Positions 1 to 7,362 of a DNA stretch of 8,157 bases are shown one piece after another. The notes beneath the pieces were generated by a model. That model saw only the letters and a list, made by a program, of their open reading frames with translations, did not search any database and was not told the DNA's origin. This DNA is from an uncultured Blautia sp. (GTDB lineage: Bacteria > Bacillota > Clostridia > Lachnospirales > Lachnospiraceae): the NCBI GenBank assembly GCA_900542045.1, contig UQMI01000080.1, forward strand, positions 1-8,157, given 5' to 3'. A program made the position numbers and the translations under genes. Position 1 is the stretch's first letter; each line of letters begins with the position of its first letter.

Positions 1-206
1 TAAGCACTAGGATTGCGGCCATTTTTAATCTGCTTTATCTGCAAAAGTCAGGTTTTAGCACCAATGCCCGGGATATGCAAGCATTTTTTTCATTTTTTCT
101 ATTTCTTTTCACGATTCAGCCATGGAGATGTCAGAAGGGATCATTTTCTCTTTGACCTTTCTCATTTTATTTCTCACTATTTCAATTTTGTAAAAACCAA
201 AAATAG
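1..206. other. T-rich intergenic region, no gene recognised
   Basis: I see no convincing gene here. One + strand frame stays open through most of the stretch, but it would need a TTG start, has no good ribosome binding site, and encodes a Phe/His-rich string typical of pyrimidine-rich non-coding DNA. A weak 5-bp inverted repeat (AATGC at 63-67, GCATT at 81-85) followed by a T run could be a poor terminator for a + strand gene left of the window, but the loop is 13 nt and the stem is short. The rest is T-rich sequence leading into the lysozyme promoter. Confidence 0.5.
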
Positions 207-237
207 TTCTTTAATATTTTCGTAATTATGTTATAAT
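207..237 (+). promoter_or_regulatory. Predicted sigma-A promoter with extended -10, upstream of the lysozyme gene
   Basis: A perfect extended -10 element, TGTTATAAT, occupies 229-237. The -35 region is weak; the best candidate is TTCTTT at about 207-212 with a 19-nt spacer, and an extended -10 can compensate for a poor -35. Transcription would begin near 244, leaving a leader of about 70 nt before the chosen start at 316. The surrounding DNA is AT-rich. The -10 is clear; the -35 assignment is uncertain. Confidence 0.7.
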
Positions 238-252
238 ATTTTCATACAAAGT

Positions 253-273
253 CTGTTTCAATCCCAGAAACAG
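253..273 (+). promoter_or_regulatory. Hairpin in the lysozyme mRNA leader
   Basis: CTGTTTC (253-259) and GAAACAG (267-273) form a perfect 7-bp inverted repeat around a 7-nt loop. It lies about 10 nt downstream of the predicted transcription start and 27 nt before the Shine-Dalgarno sequence, so it would not hide the ribosome binding site. It could stabilise the mRNA 5' end or, as DNA, be an operator for a dimeric regulator. The symmetry is plain; the function is inferred. Confidence 0.45.
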
Positions 274-300
274 CAGGAAACTATGCAGAACAGCAACAAA

Positions 301-307
301 AAAGGAG
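301..307 (+). promoter_or_regulatory. Ribosome binding site that sets the lysozyme start
   Basis: AAAGGAG lies 8 nt upstream of the ATG at 316. An in-frame ATG at 283 would add 11 residues ahead of the signal peptide and place this Shine-Dalgarno inside the coding region. The 316 start gives a textbook Lys/Arg-led signal peptide, so it is preferred. Confidence 0.8.
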
Positions 308-315
308 TGTCTCAA

Positions 316-2511
316 ATGAAAAATCGCTTTATCAGCCTATGCGTTGCCGGTACTTTACTGATCAGCAGCTTCTCTGTTCCGGCAATGGCATCAGGTCTGA
401 CAGAAGAGGAGAATCCTGCAGAAGCCACTGCATTTGAAGAAGAAGAGTTTGATAACCAGGAAACCACTGACCAGGATCCGTCACAGACTGACGGCTTTCA
501 GGCAGAGGATCCTCCTGACGAAGTAACAGAAAATACAGACACTGCTGCCAACAGCAGCGACACAACAGATTCCGGCAGTTCTTCCGGTTTTACTGCAGAA
601 GAAACGGATGAGCAGGAAGCTGCGGACGGACAGGAAGATACCGGCCTTTATCAGAATCAGGAAGCCAACTATGACGATCCCCAGTTTGTCAATCATCTGG
701 ATGAGGGATTCTTTGATCTGACAGGGGCGTCTGCCCGTTCCTCCTATGGTTCTGTCCACGACAGCCGTTTCGACAACTACACCATCGAAGATGGAATCGA
801 TGTTTCCCAGTGGAACGGAGATATTCAGTGGGATACGGTAGCCGACAGCGTAGATTTTGCCATTATCCGGGCCGGTTACCGTGGAACCGACAGCGGCACC
901 CTGAACACAGATCCCTATTTCAGCGATAACATTCAGGAAGCTCTTGCCACAGACCTGGATGTGGGTGTCTACATCTATTCCCAGGCTATTACCACAGAAG
1001 AAGCTGTGGAGGAAGCCAACTATATTCTGGATCTGGTAGAAGGATATTCTCTGGATCTACCCATTGTGCTGGATTACGAATACGCATCCGGCGGGCGTCT
1101 GGAAACCGCAGATCTGACAAACACCCAGCGTACCAACATTTGTCTGGCTTTTTGTGAGACCATTGAGGATGCCGGTTACGACGCCATGGTATATGCCAAC
1201 CAGAACATGCTGACCAATGATCTGGACGGACAGGATATTGTGGATGCCGGTTATGAAATCTGGCTGGCCCAGTATAATTCCTCCGCCACTTATTCCGGAG
1301 ATTATACATACTGGCAGTATACCAGCACCGGTGCTGTAAATGGCATCAGCGGCAATGTGGATCTGGATTATCATTACATCGAACCAGACCCCGACACCAC
1401 TGCCCGGCTGGAAACTCCGGTACTGACCTCTGCCTCTGCGGCAGATGAAGGTATACAGGTCTCCTGGGAACCGGTCAGCGGCGCCAGCGGCTATCTGGTC
1501 TACCGCCAAAACGGAGATTCCGGCTGGACTACCCTGGGCTATACAGAAGATACCAGCTATATCGATACCATCGATCCGGAACAGAGTACTTTATATACCT
1601 ACACGGTCCGGGCCTACCGCACCACTTATGAAGAAGCCTGGGCAAACCGGTATGCCCTCTATTATTGGAGCAGCTATTCCGCCGATGGCATCAGCTACAT
1701 CAGTCTGGATACTCCGGAAATGACCGATGCCACTGTCACTGCAGACGGCGTACAGATTACCTGGGAAGCCGTGGAAGAAGCAGAAAGCTATCAGGTCTAC
1801 CGGAGAGTTCTGGGAAGCTCCTGGACGGCCATTGCCACCTCTGACTCTGCCAGCTATACCGACGATCCCAGTGTCCTGGAAAGCGGAAAGACTTACGTAT
1901 ACACGGTCCGGGCCCTCAACGGCTCCAACCGCAGCGGTTATCAGTCCACCGGAGTCAGACTGGTCTATCTGTCCACACCGGAGCTGACCAGCGCCACTGC
2001 TGCCGCCAACGGAATCAAGATTGACTGGAATGCAGTCGAAGGTGCGGAAGGCTATGATGTTTACCGCCGTATTTCCGGCGAATCCTGGGCCAAAATTGCC
2101 AGTACAGATACCAACACTTACACGGATACCTCCTCTTTAGAGGACGGCGTTACTTATATTTATACAGTTCGGGCTTACAACGGTTCCGACCGCAGCTATT
2201 ACGTCAACACCGGCATCCGTACCAGTTACCTGTCCATGCCGGAACTGGTACGTGTCAGCCAGTCTCCTGACGGCCTGCGGCTGACCTGGCGGTCTGTGGA
2301 CGGCGCCACCGGTTACTACATCTACCGCCGGGCGCTTGGAAGCTCCTGGAGCCGGATCGCCAATATCACAGATCCGGATACCACCGTCTATGCAGACGAT
2401 GGCAGCAATCTCACGGTGGGAACTACCTATGTCTACACGGTACGTGCATACAATGATACCGCCGAAAGCGGTTACGACTCCACAGGAGTGCGCAGAGAAT
2501 ACGAAGCATAA
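316..2511 (+). CDS. Secreted GH25 lysozyme with four fibronectin-III-like repeats
   Basis: A 731-residue secreted muramidase expected to cleave the beta-1,4 bond between N-acetylmuramic acid and N-acetylglucosamine in peptidoglycan. Residues 1-25 are a signal peptide (basic MKNR start, hydrophobic core, probable cleavage after AMA). Residues about 26-150 are a low-complexity Glu/Asp/Thr/Ser/Gln-rich linker. The GH25 domain spans about 158-356: it opens with GIDVSQWNG (Asp162) and carries the catalytic DxE motif in LDYE (Asp253, Glu255), then WQYTS near its end. Four repeats start near residues 365, 464, 552 and 639, each with a W-x-x-V-x-x-A-x-x-Y-x-V/I-Y-R-like pattern and a later YTVRA motif, as in fibronectin type III folds. 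There is no LPXTG sorting signal, C-terminal membrane anchor, or recognisable LysM or SH3 domain, so retention at the wall, if any, would rely on the repeats. It is a single-gene unit with its own promoter. It could serve in wall turnover or attack other bacteria; no phage genes (holin, tail) are nearby, so a prophage endolysin is less likely. Confidence 0.94.
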   Translation: MKNRFISLCVAGTLLISSFSVPAMASGLTEEENPAEATAFEEEEFDNQETTDQDPSQTDGFQAEDPPDEVTENTDTAANSSDTTDSGSSSGFTAEETDEQEAADGQEDTGLYQNQEANYDDPQFVNHLDEGFFDLTGASARSSYGSVHDSRFDNYTIEDGIDVSQWNGDIQWDTVADSVDFAIIRAGYRGTDSGTLNTDPYFSDNIQEALATDLDVGVYIYSQAITTEEAVEEANYILDLVEGYSLDLPIVLDYEYASGGRLETADLTNTQRTNICLAFCETIEDAGYDAMVYANQNMLTNDLDGQDIVDAGYEIWLAQYNSSATYSGDYTYWQYTSTGAVNGISGNVDLDYHYIEPDPDTTARLETPVLTSASAADEGIQVSWEPVSGASGYLVYRQNGDSGWTTLGYTEDTSYIDTIDPEQSTLYTYTVRAYRTTYEEAWANRYALYYWSSYSADGISYISLDTPEMTDATVTADGVQITWEAVEEAESYQVYRRVLGSSWTAIATSDSASYTDDPSVLESGKTYVYTVRALNGSNRSGYQSTGVRLVYLSTPELTSATAAANGIKIDWNAVEGAEGYDVYRRISGESWAKIASTDTNTYTDTSSLEDGVTYIYTVRAYNGSDRSYYVNTGIRTSYLSMPELVRVSQSPDGLRLTWRSVDGATGYYIYRRALGSSWSRIANITDPDTTVYADDGSNLTVGTTYVYTVRAYNDTAESGYDSTGVRREYEA
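1408..2508 (+). repeat. Four tandem fibronectin-III-like repeats within the lysozyme gene
   Basis: Units begin at about 1408, 1705, 1969 and 2230, with lengths of about 99, 88, 87 and 93 codons. Each opens with L-x-x/T-P-x-L/M, followed by a Trp-containing strand and Y-x-V/I-Y-R. The YTVRA codons start at 1600, 1900, 2161 and 2434. The 15 bases TACACGGTCCGGGCC are identical at 1600 and 1900, and GGAAGCTCCTGGA recurs in units 2 and 4. This points to internal duplication followed by divergence. Confidence 0.85.
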
Positions 2512-2541
2512 ATTAACGGCAATATATTTTATATGTATACA

Positions 2542-2579
2542 GGAGGAGGGTGTGACTCGCGCGGGTCACACCCTCCTCT
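2542..2579. terminator. GC-rich hairpin between convergent genes, probable bidirectional terminator
   Basis: GAGGAGGGTGTGAC (2543-2556) pairs perfectly with GTCACACCCTCCTC (2565-2578) over 14 bp around an 8-nt loop; a G-T wobble extends it by one pair. It starts about 30 nt after the lysozyme stop and lies about 120 nt past the stop of the ABC genes coming from the other side. There is no clean T run on either flank (TGTTTG on the + side, a mixed T/A stretch on the - side), so termination may be less efficient than usual or depend on the very stable stem. The remaining 2580-2696 holds nothing I can support. Confidence 0.75.
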
Positions 2580-2696
2580 GTTTGATGCTGGCGGCTAATG
2601 TACTATACACCCTTCCAGGCAGATAAATGAAAAGCACCGGAGAGATGCTCATCCATTTCAACGTCTTGCGCACCATATGGAAATTCCGCTTTCTCT

Positions 2697-4550
2697 TTAT
2701 TCCAGTTCAAACTGTCCTGTATAAAGCTGATAATAACGTCCCTTTTCCTCCAGAAGCTCCTCATGATCTCCCCGCTCGATGATCTCACCTTTTTCCAGCA
2801 CTATAATAGCTTTGGAATTGCGGACAGTGGAAAGTCTGTGCGCAATGACAAAGACCGTCCTACCATCCATCAAAGCATCCATGCCCTTCTCAATGAGCCG
2901 TTCGGTCCGGGTATCAATGGAGCTGGTGGCTTCATCCAGGATCAGCACCGGCGGACGGGATATGGCCGCCCTGGCGATGGCCAGAAGCTGTCTCTGTCCC
3001 TGAGACAGATTGCTCCCATCACTGTGCAGCATGGTATCATAACCATTGGGCAGCCTGCGGATAAAGGAATCTGCATTGGCAATCCTGGCCGCTTTCCGCA
3101 CTTCTTCTTCTGCAGCGTCCAGAGCGCCGTAACGGATATTATCTGCAATGGTTCCGGTAAACAGATGGGTTTCCTGAATCACCACAGACAGAGAACGACG
3201 CAGATCCGCCTTTTTGATCTCACGCACATCAATCCCGTCATAGGTAATGGAGCCCGACCAGATTTCATAAAAACGATTGATCAGATTTACAATGGTAGTT
3301 TTCCCGGCCCCGGTAGACCCAACAAAAGCAATCTTCTGTCCCGGCTTTGCGTAAAGAGAAATTCCGTTCAAAACAGGTTTTCCTTCCACATAACCAAATA
3401 TCACATCGTGAAATCGCACATCCCCTGTTAAAGGAACCAGCTGCTCTCCGTCTTTTCCGGGCAGTTTCCAGGCATACCTTCCGGTCTCCTGTCCGGCTTC
3501 CTTCAGCAGGCCTTCCTTTTCCTCTACATTACACAGTGTTACCGTTCCTTCGTCCACCTCCGGTTCTTCTTCCATCATTTCAAAAATACGTTCCGCGCCG
3601 GAAAGCGCAGAGAGCAGGAAATTCACCTGCTGCGTAAACTGATTCAAAGGCATGGCGCTCTGCCGGACATAAACCAGATAAGATGCCAGACTGCCGATAT
3701 CCAGCAGACCAGAGATGGCAAACAGACCTCCCACACAGGCGGAAACTGCATAATTTACATAGGACAGACTGACAATAGTGGGCACCATCATTCCGGCAAA
3801 GGTGAGCGCATTGGTGGACTCCACCCGGAGCTTTTCATTCATTTCGCAGAACTTCTGAAAATCTTTTTCCTCATGGTTAAACACCTTTTCCACTTTCTGA
3901 CCTTCTACCATTTCCTCCACAAATCCATTGATCTTTCCCAGCTCCTCCTGCTGCCGGTTAAAATATTTCCGGCTGTGACTGCTATTGAACCTGATAAATG
4001 CTCCCATCAACGCCAGAAATACCACCACGATCAGCGAGAGCCGTACACTGAGCACAAGCATCATCGCCACAGTTCCCACCAGTGTGAGAAAGTTCTGGAT
4101 AATGGCAGCAAAACTGTTGTTCATAGCCTCCTGGACTGTGTCCACATCATTGGTAAAACGGCTCATCAGTTCTCCATGAGTATGGGCATCAAAATATTTC
4201 AGCGGCAGCTTCTGCACATGGGCAAATAAATCCTGTCGAATCTCCTGAATCACTTTCTGAGCCGTCTTCACCATAAGCTGATTATAGCCCAATGTGGCCA
4301 GAGCACCGCACAGATACATCAGCCCCATGGCTCCCACTGCTCTCAGCAGCCCTGGTATATCTCCCGGCATAATAAACTGATTGATCACCGGTTTCAGAAG
4401 AAAGGTGCCCATAATACTGGCCGCCGTACTGATCAGCACCAGAAATGCCACCAGCGCAAACATCCACTTATGCAGTCCCAGATACCGGAGAAGATGCAAT
4501 ATGGTCTTTTTTGTATCTTTCGGCCGCTTATAGCCCACATATTTTGCCAT
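2697..4550 (-). CDS. Heterodimeric ABC exporter, catalytically complete half (TM288/LmrD-like)
   Basis: A 617-residue half-transporter: an N-terminal six-helix exporter membrane domain (about 30-320), then an ATPase domain. The ATPase has Walker A GSTGAGKTT (411-419, Lys417), signature LSQGQ (515-519), Walker B LILDEATS with catalytic Glu540, and switch His571 in IAHRLS, all consensus. A charged insert at about 340-380 joins the two domains, as in the larger subunit of many Firmicutes heterodimeric exporters. The start ATG overlaps the stop of the upstream ABC gene as TAATG, with GGAG 5 nt upstream, so translation is probably coupled. With its neighbour it should form one exporter in the cytoplasmic membrane, this subunit supplying the Walker motifs of the active ATP site. 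Family members often export drugs or lipid-like compounds; the substrate cannot be read from sequence. Confidence 0.95.
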   Translation of the reverse strand: MAKYVGYKRPKDTKKTILHLLRYLGLHKWMFALVAFLVLISTAASIMGTFLLKPVINQFIMPGDIPGLLRAVGAMGLMYLCGALATLGYNQLMVKTAQKVIQEIRQDLFAHVQKLPLKYFDAHTHGELMSRFTNDVDTVQEAMNNSFAAIIQNFLTLVGTVAMMLVLSVRLSLIVVVFLALMGAFIRFNSSHSRKYFNRQQEELGKINGFVEEMVEGQKVEKVFNHEEKDFQKFCEMNEKLRVESTNALTFAGMMVPTIVSLSYVNYAVSACVGGLFAISGLLDIGSLASYLVYVRQSAMPLNQFTQQVNFLLSALSGAERIFEMMEEEPEVDEGTVTLCNVEEKEGLLKEAGQETGRYAWKLPGKDGEQLVPLTGDVRFHDVIFGYVEGKPVLNGISLYAKPGQKIAFVGSTGAGKTTIVNLINRFYEIWSGSITYDGIDVREIKKADLRRSLSVVIQETHLFTGTIADNIRYGALDAAEEEVRKAARIANADSFIRRLPNGYDTMLHSDGSNLSQGQRQLLAIARAAISRPPVLILDEATSSIDTRTERLIEKGMDALMDGRTVFVIAHRLSTVRNSKAIIVLEKGEIIERGDHEELLEEKGRYYQLYTGQFELE

Positions 4551-6277
4551 TACAGCTCCACCCCTTCCTTCTGCGATTCATAGATTTCCTGATAGATGGC
4601 ATTCCGCGCCAGGAGTTCTTCGTGGGTACCTATATCATCAATCCGGCCATCTTCCAGGATCAGGATCTTATCGGCATGCCGCACAGAGGAAATCCGCTGA
4701 GCAATAATGATCTTTGTCATTTCCGGCAGCTTTTCCCGAAGCTGATTCCGGATTCTGGCTTCTGTAGCTGTATCTACGGCGCTGGTGGAATCATCCAGGA
4801 TCAGTACCTTGGGTTTCTTCAGGATTGCCCTGGCAATACAGAGCCTTTGCTTCTGTCCCCCGGAAACATTGACGCCTCCCTGGCCCATATCTGTCTCATA
4901 CCCACGGGGCAGCCGGTCAATAAATTCATCCACACAGGCGATCCGGCAGGCTTCTTCTACCTCTTCTCTTGACGCATCCTCTTTTCCCCACTTCAGATTC
5001 TCCAGCAGGGTACCGGAAAACAGGGTGTTCTTCTGCAGTACCATGGCAATGGCATCCCGCAGATGTTTCATGGGATATTCCTGCACAGGAATTCCATCAA
5101 TCTTCACCACGCCTTTTTCCACATCGTAGAGACGGGGGATCAACTGCACCAAAGTTGTCTTGGCAGCGCCGGTCTGGCCAATGATCCCCACCGTTTCTCC
5201 TGGCAGAATCTGAAAATTAATGTCAGAGAGCACATACTCCAGGGCTTCTCTGCGGTATTTAAACCACACATGTTCAAAAGAAATCCCGCCGTCTTTTACT
5301 TCTATCTCCCGCGCTTTCTCATCCGTCATATCCACCTTTTCATCGATAACCTCCATAATCCGTTCCGCAGAAGCCAGAGAACGGGTCATCATCATAAATA
5401 CATTGGATATCATCATCAGAGAATTTAAAATCTGAAGAACATAGCTTAAAAATCCCGTCAATTCGCCCACCTGCATATCGCCTATCTGGATCAATTCACC
5501 CCCAAACCACAGAATACTCAGAATCGTTCCGTACATGACAAACTGCATGGCAGGCATATTCAGCGCGGCCAGCCGAAATGCTTTTTCCGAATGGGTTTTC
5601 AGATTGATATTCACTGTTTCAAATTTTTCTGTTTCATATTCGCCCCGCACATACGCCTTTACCACACGGATTGCTGTAAGATTTTCCTGAATAATCCGAT
5701 TGACCAGATCCATGGCATTCTGCATCTTTGTATACAGAGGACGGACACGCAGAACAATCATCGCCAGCAGGATTGCCAGCACCGGCAATGCCACGCAGAA
5801 GACCAGGGCCAGCTTTCCATTGATGGAAAAGGCCACAGCAGTGGCGGCAACCAGCATAACAGGTCCCCTGCAAAAAGGCCGGAAACCTGTGGAAACGGAA
5901 TTCTGTATATTGGTCACATCGCTGGTCATTCTGGTAATCAGAGAAGAAACCCGGAAATGGTCAATATTGGCAAAGGAATACTGCTGCAGTTTCCCATACT
6001 CTTCCCTGCGGAGCTCTGCCCCCAGCCCCTGTCCCGCCACCGCGGCAAAACGGGCGCTTCCAATTCCCAGGAGCAAAGCCAGCACTGCACAGATGACCAT
6101 CTGTATTCCTCTGGTATAAATATAGGGGATATCCTGATTTGCCACCCCCACATCCACCAGGTCAGCCATAATCAGCGGCACGATCAGCTCAAATATGGAT
6201 TCCGTCAAAATACAGAGAAATGCCAGTATTGCGTATTTCCTGTAGGGACGCATATAAGAAAACAATCTTCTCAGCAT
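4550..6277 (-). CDS. Heterodimeric ABC exporter, degenerate-site half (TM287/LmrC-like)
   Basis: A 575-residue half-transporter beginning MLRRLFSYMRPYRK, with six predicted membrane helices (to about residue 300) and a C-terminal ATPase domain. Walker A is GQTGAAKTT (367-375, Lys373; Ala replaces the usual last Gly). The signature VSGGQ (472-475 for SGGQ) is consensus. The catalytic Glu after Walker B is replaced by Asp496 (LILDDSTSAVD), and the switch His by Gln527 (IIAQRIS). These losses are the known hallmark of the subunit that contributes the non-hydrolysing site in heterodimeric exporters such as TM287/288, BmrCD and LmrCD; its intact signature would complete the partner's active site. 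I chose the start at 6277 because GGAGG sits 7 nt upstream. An ATG at 6349 is in frame, but the added segment would run through an intrinsic terminator and lacks family similarity. It is first of the two-gene ABC unit. Substrate unknown. Confidence 0.95.
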   Translation of the reverse strand: MLRRLFSYMRPYRKYAILAFLCILTESIFELIVPLIMADLVDVGVANQDIPYIYTRGIQMVICAVLALLLGIGSARFAAVAGQGLGAELRREEYGKLQQYSFANIDHFRVSSLITRMTSDVTNIQNSVSTGFRPFCRGPVMLVAATAVAFSINGKLALVFCVALPVLAILLAMIVLRVRPLYTKMQNAMDLVNRIIQENLTAIRVVKAYVRGEYETEKFETVNINLKTHSEKAFRLAALNMPAMQFVMYGTILSILWFGGELIQIGDMQVGELTGFLSYVLQILNSLMMISNVFMMMTRSLASAERIMEVIDEKVDMTDEKAREIEVKDGGISFEHVWFKYRREALEYVLSDINFQILPGETVGIIGQTGAAKTTLVQLIPRLYDVEKGVVKIDGIPVQEYPMKHLRDAIAMVLQKNTLFSGTLLENLKWGKEDASREEVEEACRIACVDEFIDRLPRGYETDMGQGGVNVSGGQKQRLCIARAILKKPKVLILDDSTSAVDTATEARIRNQLREKLPEMTKIIIAQRISSVRHADKILILEDGRIDDIGTHEELLARNAIYQEIYESQKEGVEL

Positions 6278-6284
6278 TGCATTA

Positions 6285-6289
6285 CCTCC
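6285..6289 (-). promoter_or_regulatory. Ribosome binding site that sets the first ABC gene start
   Basis: On the - strand, GGAGG lies 7 nt before the ATG at 6275-6277. It excludes the longer in-frame start at 6349, whose extra 24 codons are translated terminator sequence. No good promoter is visible between the terminator and this site: TATAAG (6300-6305) has no -35 partner and would leave almost no leader. Confidence 0.85.
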
Positions 6290-6300
6290 ACATTTAAGAC

Positions 6301-6342
6301 TTATAAAACCGCAAAACCAGGGAGTCTCCCATGATTTTGCGG
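6301..6342 (-). terminator. Strong intrinsic terminator after infA
   Basis: Read on the - strand, CCGCAAAATCA (from 6342) pairs with TGGTTTTGCGG (ending 6309), including one T-G wobble. An inner GGGA/TCCC stem continues it after one bulged T, around a 3-nt loop. TTTTAT follows directly at 6308-6303. It begins 14 nt past the infA stop codon and ends about 25 nt before the ABC start, so it should end most adk-map-infA transcripts. Confidence 0.88.
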
Positions 6343-6356
6343 CATTCATCTGTTTC

Positions 6357-6575
6357 TTATTTATCTCTCCAGATAATCCTTCCTTTTGTCAGATCGTATG
6401 GAGAAAGTTCTATGGTCACCTTATCACCCGGCAGGATGCGGATAAAATTCATACGAAGCTTTCCGCTGATGTGGGCCAGAACCACATGTCCGTTCTCCAG
6501 TTCTACTCGAAACATTGCACTAGGCAGCTTTTCCAATACGGTTCCTTCTACTTCAATAACATCTGCTTTTGACAT
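6357..6575 (-). CDS. infA: Translation initiation factor IF-1
   Basis: A 72-residue protein, the usual IF-1 length, forming a single OB-fold S1-type RNA-binding domain. It starts [18 protein letters not shown], with the family core [40 protein letters not shown] and a final WRDK. IF-1 binds the A site of the 30S subunit during initiation, together with IF-2 and IF-3. AGGAGGA lies 5 nt upstream of the ATG. It follows map by 27 nt and is the last gene before a strong terminator. In most clostridia infA is followed by rpmJ, rpsM, rpsK, rpsD, rpoA and rplQ; none is present here. Confidence 0.98.
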   Translation of the reverse strand: MSKADVIEVEGTVLEKLPSAMFRVELENGHVVLAHISGKLRMNFIRILPGDKVTIELSPYDLTKGRIIWRDK

Positions 6576-6602
6576 TTTATTCCTCCTATTATTATCTGCA
6601 TT

Positions 6603-7358
6603 CTACTTTGTCAATGTGAGAATTTCCGGTTCACCATCTGTGATCAAGATTGTATTTTCATAGTGGGCGGATATGGAGCCATCCATGGTTACCACTGTCC
6701 AGTCATCGTCAAGCCATCCCACATCGGCGCGTCCCAGATTAATCATAGGCTCAATCGCCAGAGTCATTCCTGGTATGAGTTGTACTCCTCGCCGTTTCTG
6801 ACGGAAATTAGGTACCTGCGGATCCTCATGAAGATGGGTGCCAATCCCGTGTCCCACCAGATCCCGCACAACTCCATACCCGAAGCCTTCCGCATAATCA
6901 CCGATTGCTGCTGAGATATCATTTAAATGATTGCCGGCTTTGGCATATTTGATTCCTTCAAAGAAGCTCTGCTTCGTCACTTCCATTAACCGTCTGGCAT
7001 CCTCTGTGATCTCTCCCACTCCATAAGTACGGGCTGCATCAGAATGATAGCCTTCATAAATCAATCCGGCATCGATCTTCACAAGATCCCCCTCCTGAAT
7101 AATACGCTCTTTGGATGGGATTCCATGCACCACTTCATCATTGATGCAAATACAAAAAGAAGCGGGAAAGCCTTCGTAATTCAGAAAATTCGGTGTGCAC
7201 CCCAGTCTGCGGATCATCTTTTCACCTTCGTGATCCAGCTCCCAGGTACTGATACCCGGCCGAATCAAGGTAGCCAGATAATCATGCACTTCTTCCAGAA
7301 GATGTCCGGCTGTTCTCATTTGCTCGATCTCTCTTGCTGTTTTAATAGATACTGACAT
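6603..7358 (-). CDS. map: Methionine aminopeptidase, type I
   Basis: A 251-residue cytoplasmic metalloenzyme that removes the N-terminal Met from new proteins after deformylation. All five metal ligands of the pita-bread fold are in place: Asp96 (KIDAG), Asp107 (HSDAAR), His170 (GHGIG), Glu203 (AIEPM) and Glu234 (HYENT). The substrate-contacting His78 (VVHGIP) and His177 (HLHEDP) are present too. Spacing matches the E. coli enzyme with a one-residue offset. There is no N-terminal SH3/zinc extension, so it is the short type Ia form. Its Shine-Dalgarno lies in the last codons of adk and its ATG comes 4 nt after the adk stop, indicating tight co-translation. Confidence 0.98.
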   Translation of the reverse strand: MSVSIKTAREIEQMRTAGHLLEEVHDYLATLIRPGISTWELDHEGEKMIRRLGCTPNFLNYEGFPASFCICINDEVVHGIPSKERIIQEGDLVKIDAGLIYEGYHSDAARTYGVGEITEDARRLMEVTKQSFFEGIKYAKAGNHLNDISAAIGDYAEGFGYGVVRDLVGHGIGTHLHEDPQVPNFRQKRRGVQLIPGMTLAIEPMINLGRADVGWLDDDWTVVTMDGSISAHYENTILITDGEPEILTLTK

Positions 7359-7362
7359 TCGT

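Noticed and set aside
13..225. 70-codon open frame on the + strand upstream of the lysozyme
   Set aside because: TTG start without a ribosome binding site, Phe/His/Ser-rich low-complexity product, and its 3' end overlaps the lysozyme -35 region.
1057..1509. 150-codon - strand open frame inside the lysozyme gene
   Set aside because: Antisense to the GH25 catalytic domain; the opposite strand carries the catalytic motifs.
2603..2788. 61-codon - strand open frame overlapping the end of the ABC operon
   Set aside because: Mostly an out-of-frame reading of the ABC C-terminus; the roughly 30 codons beyond its stop have no clear ribosome binding site or similarity.
2763..3431. 222-codon + strand open frame opposite the second ABC gene
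   Set aside because: Antisense shadow of the conserved ATPase domain, with no family resemblance.
5591..6334. 247-codon + strand open frame opposite the first ABC gene
   Set aside because: Antisense to a clearly coding exporter domain; His/Gln/Cys-rich product with no recognisable fold, and it runs into the infA terminator.
6578..6618. Perfect TTGACA on the - strand at the map stop region, as a possible infA promoter
   Set aside because: The TTGACA falls in the last map codons, and the nearest -10-like hexamers (GATAAT, TAATAA) are only 12-14 nt away; at 17 nt the sequence is a poor match overlapping the infA ribosome binding site.
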